DNA from: Gammaproteobacteria bacterium | Lineage (GTDB): Bacteria > Pseudomonadota > Gammaproteobacteria > Arenicellales > Arenicellaceae | Direction: 5' to 3' | Assembly: GCA_030426005.1 (NCBI GenBank) | Contig: JAUHZM010000005.1 | Location: 1 to 29,134 of the forward strand | DNA: 29,134 nt | In this document: positions 16,689-25,473 of the stretch, in pieces | Layout of the letters: every line of letters starts with the position of its first letter | Position numbering within the stretch: position 1 is the stretch's first letter | The notes under the pieces: model-generated | What the model saw: the letters and a program-made list of their open reading frames with translations, nothing else | What the model was told of the DNA's origin: nothing | Database searches by the model: none | Made by a program: the position numbers and the translations under genes

Positions 16689-18344
16689 CTAGCGTTTTGG
16701 TTTGTGTTGACCGTTAAGTAGCAAATCTATCGCTGGTGATATTAGGTGGTGGCCTGGTTCGGAAGTCCTCGAATTTCCATCATCGTACACTGTTTTGAGT
16801 AAATAGGTGCCAGCAACTGTGCCGTTTGTGTGCCATACACCGGAATTCTTCAATTCAATATAGCTTTGATCGCCAGATAAGTAGATCGGTCTTCTCGGAG
16901 TGTCGCTATTTTGAAATATATCTTCTGCAATTGATACGGGTTCCCGATTCGAAAATCGCGTTAATCGTCTATTTGTTCCGCTGCCATCGATTAAACCTAT
17001 TTCGTAGCGAACTCTTGGAGAATAGCAATGAGGTACACAAGTAAAGCTCACCACTCCGCGTTGCGTCGCCCCCACAATACGTGTACTTCCGTTTAGTCCC
17101 TTCACGAGCCTAACATGGTTAAAGTATGGATTCAGAAAGGCTGGAGCTCCTGAACTGTAGCCAAATAGTTTGGTTTGGTATTCAACGATGGTGTTTACCA
17201 TGGGGTTTGACGGGGAGTAAGACCGGAAAGGCGCAGATGTTTGTTGACTGGGGACGAAGTCCTGAGTTTGGTGCGTGGTATTCAAGCTGCCCGATGTGCC
17301 AACTGCGATAATATTCGGGTCTGAAAAATACGTAAACCAAGCCTTCGTTTGACTCCGCCCAAGAATATCGAATGATTCAATATCGAGGTACGCTGGCTGG
17401 GAAAGGGTAATCAAACGAGTTTCTGTTTGCCCGTCGGTAGCGATAAGCGCTAAGTTTTCAGCATACTCTCCATCAGGAAAAGAGCTTGTGCAGTATCTTC
17501 TAATTGGGCCATTTTCATAGATTAATTTGTTTCCTACTACGCTCATTGCTGTTACTTGGTTTGCTGGGAACACTTTAAACGGCTTTGTGCCAATCTTAGT
17601 GCCGTCACTTAACCAGATTTCGCCATCAGCTTCGATCAACATTTTTCCTAGAAACTCGAGACCGGTAAAGCGTGTTGGAGGGCCACATACGTCGTCGTAT
17701 GGTAGTCCGGAGTAAACAACGGATACAGATTGATTGGCACTTACATGGTAAAGGGTCTGAGCGCTGATGACGTAAAGTTCATTGTCATGCACTGCATAAG
17801 TAGTCGATGAATAGTTCTCGTATAGCTGGTACACGCCATTGATTACCGTGACATCGATTTGATGAGTGTCTTCCGCTCTGCCGCCGGTAACAAATAGGCT
17901 ATAACCGTCGCCTACGCCTTCGAAATAGACTCGATCGCCTATCTGGGACACAATTTTCGATGGCGAGTAATTGAAACGGTGTGAGATAGAAGTCACCCAT
18001 TGGGTGCCCTGCTTCGTGCCATCGGTTCGCCACAAGCTTTCACCTTGATCAGTATTCTCAGCAAAGAAATACAGATAGCCTTTTAGCTTGAAGAATCCAC
18101 GTGGAGTTGAGTCGCCGGGCCCAGCGTCAATATCGCGAATTACTCTTGTTCCAAATTCACTGCCGTCGGCAACATGAACTTCTTTGCCAATTCTTGGGTG
18201 TTCGGCGCAAAAGTACATTTTCCCTTGATACTCGACCATTGGGCTGCACAGTGACTGAACATTAGACGTGATTTGGCCAGCTAAAAGAAGCTTACCTGGA
18301 GACAAAGACAAGACTATAAAAATACACAATAAGACTCTCTGCAT
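16689..18344 (-). CDS. Secreted ELWxxDGT-repeat protein (paralogue 2)
   Basis: A 551-aa protein with a signal peptide (LLCIFIVLSLSPGKLLLAG). Repeats of the ELWxxDGT type are spread over the mature protein: KEVHVADGSEFGT at 54-66, ESLWRTDGTKQGT at 102-114, GEIWLSDGTKIGT near 240, and SGVWHTNGTVAGT near 499. Such repeats are thought to build a beta-propeller-like fold; no enzymatic function is known. Two cysteines flank the first conserved block (CSPMVEYQGKMYFCAEHP). The ATG at 18344 has a GGAGGG site 9 nt upstream. It lies 36 bp after paralogue 1 and 16 bp before tsaD on the same strand. The C-terminus, SPAIDLLLNGQHKPKR, is a degraded form of the tail shared by the other copies. Confidence 0.85.
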   Translation of the reverse strand: MQRVLLCIFIVLSLSPGKLLLAGQITSNVQSLCSPMVEYQGKMYFCAEHPRIGKEVHVADGSEFGTRVIRDIDAGPGDSTPRGFFKLKGYLYFFAENTDQGESLWRTDGTKQGTQWVTSISHRFNYSPSKIVSQIGDRVYFEGVGDGYSLFVTGGRAEDTHQIDVTVINGVYQLYENYSSTTYAVHDNELYVISAQTLYHVSANQSVSVVYSGLPYDDVCGPPTRFTGLEFLGKMLIEADGEIWLSDGTKIGTKPFKVFPANQVTAMSVVGNKLIYENGPIRRYCTSSFPDGEYAENLALIATDGQTETRLITLSQPAYLDIESFDILGRSQTKAWFTYFSDPNIIAVGTSGSLNTTHQTQDFVPSQQTSAPFRSYSPSNPMVNTIVEYQTKLFGYSSGAPAFLNPYFNHVRLVKGLNGSTRIVGATQRGVVSFTCVPHCYSPRVRYEIGLIDGSGTNRRLTRFSNREPVSIAEDIFQNSDTPRRPIYLSGDQSYIELKNSGVWHTNGTVAGTYLLKTVYDDGNSRTSEPGHHLISPAIDLLLNGQHKPKR

Positions 18345-18380
18345 ACCATTATTCCCTCCATGATATTTTGGTGGAATATA

Positions 18381-19991
18381 TCAAATGACCGACTCGGGCT
18401 CATCATCTAGTAATAGCTCAATGGCGGGTAAAATCGGAAAATCATCGGTTTCTGGTGACTCAGGCTTGCCGTCGTCGTAAGTGATCTTTAGCGCGTAAGT
18501 GCCGCTTACGGAGCCATTGGTATGCCAGATGCCAGCCTGCCTTAGCTGGAAGTAGCTGTGAGTGCTGTTGGAATAAATACTATTCCAATAGACATCATCG
18601 TAGAGGTCTTTGCCAGCCACACTCGCTAGTTTTGTATGCGCTCCATTTTGGCGGATAATGCCAATTTCATTGTTACCAGAGCTGCAGTTTGGGAGACAGG
18701 AAAAGGTGATAACACCTTGCTGCGCCGCGCCAAGAATATTCACTACGCCGGAGCTTGGAAGCGCTTGCAGTGAACGTGTGATTGGGTCTAGTCGAGCGAT
18801 GCCGCCGTATGTGTGGCCGTAAAGTTTTCCGGCATATTCAACGATAGTGCGAAGCGCGGGGTCGGATGGAGATCGATCACGTGAATAATTATTACGCCAC
18901 TTGCTATCTAATTGGAACGGAACTTTGAATGTTGTGTTTACGCTGCCCGCGGTGCCAATCACGACGGCATTTTCACCAATGCCATGATGGTACCAAGAAA
19001 GCGATCGTTGATACCCCACAGACTCGACGTAATCATAGTAAACATTGTCACGCTCGAATTCCTCTAGAACGGCGCTCGATGAGCCATTGGTAGCGATCAA
19101 TCTCAATGGTAAAGGTTCTTGCTCTGGGGTTGGGCTATGGTATTTGGGTATGCCGGTTTCATAAATGAGTCGGTCGTTTATGACGCTCAGCGACATAATG
19201 TAGTTATTGGGTAAGGCGATATACGGTTGTGTGCCGGCGGTAGTTCCGTCACTCAGCCAAATCTCACCATTGGCTTCAACTAACATTTTGCCGAGAAACG
19301 TCAATCTCGTTAGCTGAGTGAGCGGGTACTGGTCTCCATCAAACGGTAAGTTCTCATACACCAACGTGGCTTGTTGATTCGAGTCAATTCGATAGAGATT
19401 GCGTAAGGTAAGCAGAAACAGTTTGTTGTTGTAGACTTGATATGTCGTTGCTGAAAATGCTGCGAGCGAACTAAATAGACCATCTGTAATGGGCACATCG
19501 ATTGAGAAAGTGCCGTCTGCTCCGCCATTAGTTACAAAAAGCTTATCGTCGTTGGAAGTTGTGCCTTCGAAATAGACATTTCCTCCAATCTGCTCGACCA
19601 CTTTCGTCGGCCTGTAGCCAAATTGTTGCGAAATCGAGATCACCATCTTGGTACCTTCCTTGGTGCCATCGGTTCTCCATAAACCTTCCCCTAGCGCCGA
19701 ATTCTCGGCAAAGAAGTACAGATACCCATTTAATTTGAAAAACGCGCGCGGCGTGGAGTCGCCTGGACCAGTATCGATATCACGTAGCACCTTGGTGCCA
19801 AATTGACTGCCGTCGGCAACATGTACTTCTTTGCCCAGAGCTGGATGCTCTGCACAAAAGTACATTTTTCCTTGAAACTCCACCATGGGACTACACAATG
19901 GGCCTACATTGACGGTTACCTGTTTTGCGTACGAAGTTTGGATAGGAATTGAAGCTAGGGCTATAAATACAATTAAACAGGTAGTCTTCAC
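18381..19991 (-). CDS. Secreted ELWxxDGT-repeat protein (paralogue 1, likely GTG start)
   Basis: Close paralogue of the next gene; the first about 130 mature residues are nearly the same (CSPMVEFQGKMYFCAEHP, KEVHVADGSQFGT, EGLWRTDGTKEGT, GEIWLSDGTTAGT, AGIWHTNGSVSGT near the end). The start is placed at the GTG at 19991, giving the leader MKTTCLIVFIALASIPIQT, a regular signal peptide. The in-frame ATG at 20009 has no ribosome-binding site and would add six residues. GGAAGG lies 10 nt before the GTG and aligns with the GGAGGG before paralogue 2. The tail is LPAIELLLDDEPESVI. Its promoter must lie in the gap to rpsU, which is divergent. Confidence 0.83.
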   Translation of the reverse strand: MKTTCLIVFIALASIPIQTSYAKQVTVNVGPLCSPMVEFQGKMYFCAEHPALGKEVHVADGSQFGTKVLRDIDTGPGDSTPRAFFKLNGYLYFFAENSALGEGLWRTDGTKEGTKMVISISQQFGYRPTKVVEQIGGNVYFEGTTSNDDKLFVTNGGADGTFSIDVPITDGLFSSLAAFSATTYQVYNNKLFLLTLRNLYRIDSNQQATLVYENLPFDGDQYPLTQLTRLTFLGKMLVEANGEIWLSDGTTAGTQPYIALPNNYIMSLSVINDRLIYETGIPKYHSPTPEQEPLPLRLIATNGSSSAVLEEFERDNVYYDYVESVGYQRSLSWYHHGIGENAVVIGTAGSVNTTFKVPFQLDSKWRNNYSRDRSPSDPALRTIVEYAGKLYGHTYGGIARLDPITRSLQALPSSGVVNILGAAQQGVITFSCLPNCSSGNNEIGIIRQNGAHTKLASVAGKDLYDDVYWNSIYSNSTHSYFQLRQAGIWHTNGSVSGTYALKITYDDGKPESPETDDFPILPAIELLLDDEPESVI

Positions 19992-19997
19992 TGGTGA

Positions 19998-20009
19998 TAT
20001 TCCTTCCAT
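19998..20009 (-). promoter_or_regulatory. Ribosome-binding region of paralogue 1 (ATGGAAGGAATA)
   Basis: The minus-strand sequence ATGGAAGGAATA here corresponds to ATGGAGGGAATA upstream of paralogue 2 (18364-18353). There the purine run is plainly a Shine-Dalgarno site for an ATG further down. By analogy the ATG at 20009 is not the start and the GTG at 19991 is. Confidence 0.5.
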
Positions 20010-20178
20010 GAGTTGGATTCGATCGTGTTCTATTATGGTGAGCCAACTGCATTGTTATTTACAATGCTACAAAGCTGCCTGACCCTATGACAGCCTGGAT
20101 TGGTAAATTCCCTGCGTGAATGAAGTAGCCGCACAACGCATTTGGCGATGCTGAGTGCTAAATTGTGCCAAGAAAGTG

Positions 20179-20207
20179 TGTACAAACCCATTTCAAACGG
20201 CTAGAAT
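20179..20207 (+). promoter_or_regulatory. Likely rpsU promoter with GC-rich discriminator
   Basis: TGTACA (20179-20184, 4 of 6 to the -35 consensus) and TAGAAT (20202-20207, 5 of 6 to the -10) are separated by exactly 17 bp. The bases just after the -10 are CGCGCG, the GC-rich discriminator typical of stringently controlled ribosomal promoters. Transcription would begin near 20214, giving a leader of about 54 nt before rpsU. Confidence 0.55.
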
Positions 20208-20267
20208 CGCGCGTCCTGAATGACTAATTGTCATTTGCAGAGAATTTAGATTAAGTTAAAAGAAGAT

Positions 20268-20483
20268 ATGCCACAAGTTAAAGTTAAAAACGACGAGCCA
20301 TTTGACGTCATTCTGCGCCGCTTCCGTCGCTCTTGCGAGAAAGCTGGAATCTTTACTGAAATGCGTCGCCGTGAATTTTACGAAAAGCCAACGTCAGTTC
20401 GTAAGCGCAAAGGCGCTGCAGCTAAGAAGCGTGAAATGAAACGTGCTTCTCGCGGTCGCATTCGTACAACTCGTTTGTACTAA
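20268..20483 (+). CDS. rpsU: 30S ribosomal protein S21
   Basis: The 71-aa product is S21 at its usual length: MPQVKVKNDEPFDVILRRFR at the start, the SCEKAGIFTEMRRREFYEKP middle, and a basic C-terminus ending in RIRTTRLY. S21 binds the 30S subunit near the 3' end of 16S rRNA and helps initiation. It opens the classical macromolecular-synthesis block; yqeY follows after 38 bp and dnaG and rpoD lie further on. A purine-rich AAAAGAAG precedes the ATG. Confidence 0.98.
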   Translation: MPQVKVKNDEPFDVILRRFRRSCEKAGIFTEMRRREFYEKPTSVRKRKGAAAKKREMKRASRGRIRTTRLY

Positions 20484-20521
20484 GATTTTTCTTTCTTCTA
20501 TTTAGGTAGAAGGATTAGTCA

Positions 20522-20968
20522 ATGTCGCTGAAAGAACAAATTCTGGCAGACATGAAAACTGCGATGCGTGAAAAGAATGCATCGCAGCTTGAGTCTATTC
20601 GCATGTTGCGAGCCGCCATTCAACGCAAGGAAGTTGACGATCAGGTTGAGCTGAGCGACGACGATGTCATGGCGATTCTGCAGAAGCAGATCAAGCAGTC
20701 TCAAGATGCAATCAGTCAGTTCAAGGCTGGTGATCGACCTGATTTGGCTGAGAAAGAGCAAATTCACGTCGATAATCTCATGGTCTATATGCCTGAGCAG
20801 CTGAGCGACGAAGAGGTTGATGCTGCCATCACCAAAGCGATTGAGTCCACCGGTGCCGAGTCCATGAAGGACATGGGCAAAGTGATGGGCGTATTAAAAG
20901 GTCAGCTACAGGGAAAAGCCGATATGGGCAAAGTGAGCGGACTGATCAAAGCGAAGCTCAACGGTTAA
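20522..20968 (+). CDS. yqeY: GatB/YqeY domain protein
   Basis: A 148-aa cytoplasmic protein of the YqeY family, which is related to the C-terminal tail domain of GatB, the tRNA-amidotransferase subunit. Diagnostic segments are LKEQILADMKTAMREKN at the start, RMLRAAIQRKEVDD, QIKQSQDAISQFKAGDRPDL, YMPEQLSDEEVDAAITKAI and the closing MGKVMGVLKGQLQGKADMGK with KAKLNG. The exact role of the stand-alone protein is unknown, though tRNA binding is suspected from the homology. It is in the normal place behind rpsU in many gammaproteobacteria that keep rpsU-yqeY-dnaG-rpoD. Here the next plus-strand gene, dnaG, is 2.5 kb away because two minus-strand genes intervene. AGGTAGAAGGA provides the ribosome-binding site. 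Confidence 0.93.
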   Translation: MSLKEQILADMKTAMREKNASQLESIRMLRAAIQRKEVDDQVELSDDDVMAILQKQIKQSQDAISQFKAGDRPDLAEKEQIHVDNLMVYMPEQLSDEEVDAAITKAIESTGAESMKDMGKVMGVLKGQLQGKADMGKVSGLIKAKLNG

Positions 20969-20999
20969 CATCAAACTCACTTCTGGCTTCACGTACTTA

Positions 21000-21018
21000 G
21001 CGCGGCTGTGCTCCGCGC
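21000..21018. terminator. GC-rich hairpin between convergent genes
   Basis: GCGCGG and CCGCGC pair around a 7-nt loop, midway between the yqeY stop (20968) and the stop of the convergent ELWxxDGT gene (21041). There is no T run on either side, so it would be at most a weak or factor-assisted terminator. Confidence 0.35.
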
Positions 21019-21040
21019 GCGACCTGCCTGTAGTCCCTAT

Positions 21041-22612
21041 TTAGTCTTCGTCATCCAACAGTAGGTCAAGCACTGGCGGTATCGCCTTGCGCTGGGCTGA
21101 GTCATCCGGAATCTCATCATCACCGTACCGGAAATCGAGACGGTAAGTGCCGCTGCTGGTGCCATCAGAATGCCAAAGCTCTCTCGCACTGCCATTAGCG
21201 TTGGGCAGGTTAATCATGTATGCGCGTCCGCCCTCTTGGTGCACGCCATTCATTCTATAGCTAGTGCCGCTAAGGCGTTTAATAAGCCGTGTGCCACTAA
21301 TGGTGCCATCGGACACCCATAGGTGTGTTGAATACCGACTTGGGTTGTCAGTAAACAAAACCCCGGGTGTGGTCTCTCCAACCATAGACGATTCGTTAAG
21401 CCCTGCTTTGATCAGGTTCACTGAGAGAGATCGGGGAGAAAATTTAACCAACTTAGATGGGTTGTACGCGTCGTTGAAGGCAAAAAAAGTATCTCCCACC
21501 TGACGCGGAAAGTTTATGTTGGTGCGGTTGACCGACAGCGTACCGTTCGTCGTGCCATCTGTAGTGAAAGTCTTACCTCGATTGCTAAATATTAGGCGGC
21601 CTTCAAGCAGAGCACCTTCTTCGGATATTAAGTTCAAAATTCCATCAGTGTCTTCAATAAGGGTTGGGTCTGGGCCAGGATCGACAGTGCGTAGTAAATT
21701 AGTGCCATCAAGATAAAAGGAGTTTTGATAGAGAACTTTATTGTTGAAAACGGCAATCGGTGTGCTTGGCTTAGGGCCTTCAACGTCTGGCATCTCGACC
21801 GTCCCGTTTGAAGTACCATTGCTCAGCCAAATTTCACCATCTGCAGCGAGCACCATTTTGTTGCCAAAAATGAGATTGGTGAATTGCGTTGGGCTACCAC
21901 CATAGTCAAATGGTATGTCGGCAACTTTAATGCTGTTATCACCTGAAACTTGATGTAACTCACCATAAGAAAGATAAAAAAGTGTTCCTTGATGCACTTG
22001 GTAACTAGTTCGGTTCCAATAACTGGTGGCACTGATGTAACCCTCAACAAGTCGGGTGTCTTCAATCTCAACGGTTCCCGCGGCTGTGCCGTCGGTTCTA
22101 AATAGGAGTTGTGGTTCGGCCCGCCAATCCATCTCTTGCGGCGTGGCGTAGCCCTCAAAATACACAGTGCCGGCTAGTTCAGCTACGATTGTTTCACGTT
22201 TTCCATTGAGCGACTGCATCGGTGATGGGTAGACGCCGAAATCTTGCGAGATTGAGCGAATGCGCTTTGTACCCCGCTCGCTACCATCGGTACGCCATAG
22301 TGCGTAACCGTCAACAGTGGTTTCTGCAAAGAAATACAGGTGATCTCTTAGTTCAAAAAAGCCGAATGGATTCGAACCACCGAGGCCGGGATCCAAATCT
22401 GAAACTATCTTTGTGGTGAATCGCCCGCCATCTGCAACGTGCAGTTCCTTGCCATAGAGTGGATGATCAGCACAAAAGTAGGCCTTACCTTTGTAGTTGA
22501 ACATTGAGCTGCAAGGTTTGCCTACCGGTGTTGTAACAATTTTCGCGTCAACAGCACCGGCAATCAAGAGCGTGCCAAGTGCGATCAGTGGAAATAGTAT
22601 ACGTTGTTTCAT
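21041..22612 (-). CDS. Secreted ELWxxDGT-repeat protein (paralogue 3)
   Basis: A 523-aa protein with a signal peptide (RILFPLIALGTLLIAGAVDA). It shows the most regular repeat set of the family here: KELHVADGGRFTT, YALWRTDGSERGT, LLFRTDGTAAGT, GEIWLSNGTSNGT, TFTTDGTTNGT, LWVSDGTISGT and RELWHSDGTSSGT. The N-terminal block CSSMFNYKGKAYFCADHP is shared with paralogues 1 and 2, and the C-terminus is PPVLDLLLDDED. It is inserted antisense between yqeY and dnaG and follows the hotdog-type gene after 40 bp on the same strand. AGGG 8 nt before the ATG is a modest ribosome-binding site. The function is unknown; an extracellular or periplasmic propeller is inferred. Confidence 0.85.
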   Translation of the reverse strand: MKQRILFPLIALGTLLIAGAVDAKIVTTPVGKPCSSMFNYKGKAYFCADHPLYGKELHVADGGRFTTKIVSDLDPGLGGSNPFGFFELRDHLYFFAETTVDGYALWRTDGSERGTKRIRSISQDFGVYPSPMQSLNGKRETIVAELAGTVYFEGYATPQEMDWRAEPQLLFRTDGTAAGTVEIEDTRLVEGYISATSYWNRTSYQVHQGTLFYLSYGELHQVSGDNSIKVADIPFDYGGSPTQFTNLIFGNKMVLAADGEIWLSNGTSNGTVEMPDVEGPKPSTPIAVFNNKVLYQNSFYLDGTNLLRTVDPGPDPTLIEDTDGILNLISEEGALLEGRLIFSNRGKTFTTDGTTNGTLSVNRTNINFPRQVGDTFFAFNDAYNPSKLVKFSPRSLSVNLIKAGLNESSMVGETTPGVLFTDNPSRYSTHLWVSDGTISGTRLIKRLSGTSYRMNGVHQEGGRAYMINLPNANGSARELWHSDGTSSGTYRLDFRYGDDEIPDDSAQRKAIPPVLDLLLDDED

Positions 22613-22652
22613 CAGGGTATCCCTACTCTGTGGGGTTGGTTCGGATTTATGT

Positions 22653-23354
22653 TTAGTTGGGTCTTAGTGTAATCCAAATTTGTTCCGATTTACCGCAAAG
22701 TTGACCCTGTTGGTCGAAAATTGCCGTGGTGGAATAGTATTTGCGTCCATCGACCCTGTCCTGCCATCCCCAAACAGTAAAAGTCTGATCTGCCTTCGGC
22801 AGATTGAAGATTTCTGCAGACATCGAACCGAGTAACATCAGGTTTTCGGGTTGTCGGTGGGCAAAATAGCCGGGGCAATCCATCGCAGCCCATAGTATCT
22901 CGCTGGGAATACGCCCTGATCCGTCGTGTACCGATTTATGTGGTCGCCATAAACATCCAACGCCATGGTCGTCGAATGGGATCGGAAAAATGCTCAGACC
23001 ATCCTCGGCGCTACGTGCCGGCCCACACACAAAACAGCTTGGTAGTTGATGGTGGTGAATATCCGGATAAGTGCCGTGTGCATTTACTATGCGCTCTTCG
23101 TCAGGGCACTCGGGAGTTCGAGACTCGAGTTGGCAAACCGTTGCTTCCGCGATTTTCGTATCATCATGGAAAAGCGAGGCCATTGCGCTGTCTGTCTCAA
23201 GTCGAAGAGGCGTCGCTAGTGGCGGCGGGCTCAACAGCCTGACTTGCACGGGACCGCGTAGTTCACGTGCGAGCAAGCCGGCCGTGTAGCCCCCGTTAGC
23301 GGAATTGGGAGGGCCATTGTAACGATCTTCTATTGTGACGGTTTTGATTAGCAT
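22653..23354 (-). CDS. Thioesterase-like hotdog-fold protein
   Basis: A protein of about 233 aa with two halves. The first contains the NGGYTAGLLAREL helix segment that in hotdog enzymes of the acyl-CoA thioesterase type packs against the sheet (compare FGG-x-x in TesB-like proteins). The second begins with the cysteine pair CFVCGP (Cys107 and Cys110) and has the helix ILWAAMDCPGYFAH. The layout suggests a double-hotdog acyl-CoA thioesterase-like protein; I cannot name a substrate. The frame is open to a TTG at 23405, but the ATG at 23354 is chosen because it leads directly into the first strand (MLIKTVTIEDRYNGP); neither start has a good ribosome-binding site. It is divergent from dnaG. Confidence 0.65.
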   Translation of the reverse strand: MLIKTVTIEDRYNGPPNSANGGYTAGLLARELRGPVQVRLLSPPPLATPLRLETDSAMASLFHDDTKIAEATVCQLESRTPECPDEERIVNAHGTYPDIHHHQLPSCFVCGPARSAEDGLSIFPIPFDDHGVGCLWRPHKSVHDGSGRIPSEILWAAMDCPGYFAHRQPENLMLLGSMSAEIFNLPKADQTFTVWGWQDRVDGRKYYSTTAIFDQQGQLCGKSEQIWITLRPN

Positions 23355-23451
23355 GGGTGTAGTGTACTCAACTTGGAGCTCGGTGCCGATTAAATCCGTT
23401 CGCAATTAAGAACCCATCGCCGACACTAGCATGTCGAGGTAGAATATCGGC

Positions 23452-25281
23452 ATGGCCGGACGTATCCCTCAACATTTTATTGATCAGTTATTAAACCGCG
23501 TGGACGTGGTAGATCTGATTGATGGCTACGTGCCATTAAAAAAGGCGGGCGCCAACTACAAGGCCTGTTGTCCTTTCCACAACGAGAAAACACCGTCGTT
23601 TACGGTCTCACCTGCTAAACAGTTTTATCACTGCTTCGGTTGTGGAGCGAACGGCACGGCGATTGGCTTTTTGATGGAATACGATCACATGGAGTTTCGT
23701 GAGGCGATCGAAAAGCTGGCGTCATTGGCCGGCATGGAAATTCCCGAGGAATCACAAGGTCATGCGCCGAAGCCTAAGGTCAGTCAAGGCATCGACCTGT
23801 ATCAACTGATGAATACGGTCAATGAGTACTACCAGCACCAACTCCGAGCGCATGCTGAAAAGCAACAAGCGATTGATTATCTAAAACAGCGCGGTATTAG
23901 CGGTCAGACTGCCAAGCACTTTGGCCTTGGTTTTGCCCCACCGGGTTGGGATAATCTAATGTCAACGCACGGTGCGACAACTTCGACTCAAAAAGCGCTG
24001 CTGGATACCGGTATGTTGACCGAGAACGACAAAAAGCGGGTCTATGATCGTTTTCGTCATCGGATCATGTTCCCTATCCACGACCACCGAGGGCGCGTGG
24101 TGGGCTTCGGTGGTCGAGTGCTCGGTAAATCCGACGAACAAGCCGGCAATCCAAAATATCTGAACTCACCGGAGACACCGATCTTTCATAAAGGCTCGGA
24201 ATTGTATAATTTGCACGGCGCGCGGGCGGGGATCAAAGAGGCCGACGGCGTTCTGGTGGTTGAAGGTTATATGGACGTGGTGGCCTTAGCCGAAGCCGGA
24301 ATTAATAATGCGGTCGCCACCTTAGGAACGGCCACTACCAGCATGCATTTGCAACGCCTGTTTCGCCATACGCAGAACATTACTTTCAGTTTTGATGGGG
24401 ACCGGGCGGGTCGCGCTGCGGCATGGAAAGCGCTCGAGACCAGTTTGCCATTGTTGCAGGACGGTTTTCAGGTGAGCTTTTTGTTCCTACCGGATGGCGA
24501 AGACCCTGACTCAATGGTGAACAAGATCGGAAAAGAGGCATTCGAAGCGTTGGTCCGCGACGCGATGCCCTTGCCCGACTTTTTAATTGATACCCTGAAG
24601 TCACAAGCGGACGTAAATCGGCTCGACGGGCGCGCCAAACTCAGCAAGCTAGCACGACCCTTACTGGATAAGCTGCCAACGGGTGTGTTGAAGAAGTTGT
24701 TGGTTGATCGATTGGCATTAATCACGCAAGTGAACGAAGCAGATTTGTTACCGGCCAAAGCACCGCCTGCACCACCAATCGGTTCGACGCGGCGTCAGGT
24801 CAAGCCACAAGCGCAGAATAAGCAGCATACCTACATAACGCCGATTCGCCGTGCCTTGTCGTTGATTTTGCAGTATCCACAGTTCTATGAAGAATTTACC
24901 GTCTTGAATGCCATCCCGGAGGCCCAGGTGCGTGGTATTGGTACGATTCAGGAGATTCATGCGGTCTGTGCGGCCGCTGAGAAACCGACCACTGCGATCT
25001 TGCTAGAACGGTATCGCCAAGCGAGCTTCTTTGACACCCTGATGTCGCTGGCAAATCATGCCCATCACAACAAAGAAACACTCGACGATGAGGAAGCGGT
25101 GCACCTGATTCGCATGAATAATCAGCGCATTATCGAAGATTTTAATCGCTCGCAACCGGAACAAATTAATGGCGAATTGGAAGCGCTAATCAAGAAAGCC
25201 AAGATCACGGAACTGACTGAAGCCGAGCGCGCCAGAAAGCAGCAACTCACAGAATTCTATTTAAACAGCCTAAAATCGTGA
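23452..25281 (+). CDS. dnaG: DNA primase DnaG
   Basis: The 609-aa protein is bacterial primase, which makes the RNA primers for replication with DnaB helicase. Domains in order: the CHC2 zinc finger at about 35-65 with ligands Cys40, His43, Cys61 and Cys64; the catalytic core with RFRHRIMFPI and GFGGRVL; the Toprim domain with EGYMD (Glu271) and the metal-binding DGD at 315-317; and a helical C-terminal helicase-interaction domain from about 460. The length is close to that of gammaproteobacterial primases. It is separated from yqeY by two antisense genes but keeps its usual position before rpoD. Confidence 0.97.
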   Translation: MAGRIPQHFIDQLLNRVDVVDLIDGYVPLKKAGANYKACCPFHNEKTPSFTVSPAKQFYHCFGCGANGTAIGFLMEYDHMEFREAIEKLASLAGMEIPEESQGHAPKPKVSQGIDLYQLMNTVNEYYQHQLRAHAEKQQAIDYLKQRGISGQTAKHFGLGFAPPGWDNLMSTHGATTSTQKALLDTGMLTENDKKRVYDRFRHRIMFPIHDHRGRVVGFGGRVLGKSDEQAGNPKYLNSPETPIFHKGSELYNLHGARAGIKEADGVLVVEGYMDVVALAEAGINNAVATLGTATTSMHLQRLFRHTQNITFSFDGDRAGRAAAWKALETSLPLLQDGFQVSFLFLPDGEDPDSMVNKIGKEAFEALVRDAMPLPDFLIDTLKSQADVNRLDGRAKLSKLARPLLDKLPTGVLKKLLVDRLALITQVNEADLLPAKAPPAPPIGSTRRQVKPQAQNKQHTYITPIRRALSLILQYPQFYEEFTVLNAIPEAQVRGIGTIQEIHAVCAAAEKPTTAILLERYRQASFFDTLMSLANHAHHNKETLDDEEAVHLIRMNNQRIIEDFNRSQPEQINGELEALIKKAKITELTEAERARKQQLTEFYLNSLKS

Positions 25282-25473
25282 TGGCACTTGATAAATCGTA
25301 ACTAAGTCCCTATTTAAAAAGGCCAAACAACACGAGTTTCACTGTAAAAAACGCGAATTTTCATAATATATGTTATAAAATTAAGCGTTAACCTGATTTA
25401 AAACCCATTACACGATTTGGCTGTATGTGCTGTTCGGAATGAACGGTGCAGGGGCTGATATGAGGTTCCATTA
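25282..25473 (+). promoter_or_regulatory. AT-rich dnaG-rpoD gap, probable rpoD promoter region
   Basis: This 192-bp gap is markedly AT-rich from 25310 to 25410, unlike the flanking genes. Promoter-like elements can be picked out (TTGATA at 25288, CATAAT near 25364, TATAAAAT near 25374), but no pair is convincing at 17-bp spacing. GAGG about 10 nt before the rpoD ATG is the ribosome-binding site. In E. coli a heat-inducible promoter of rpoD lies within dnaG; no match was identified here. Confidence 0.3.
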
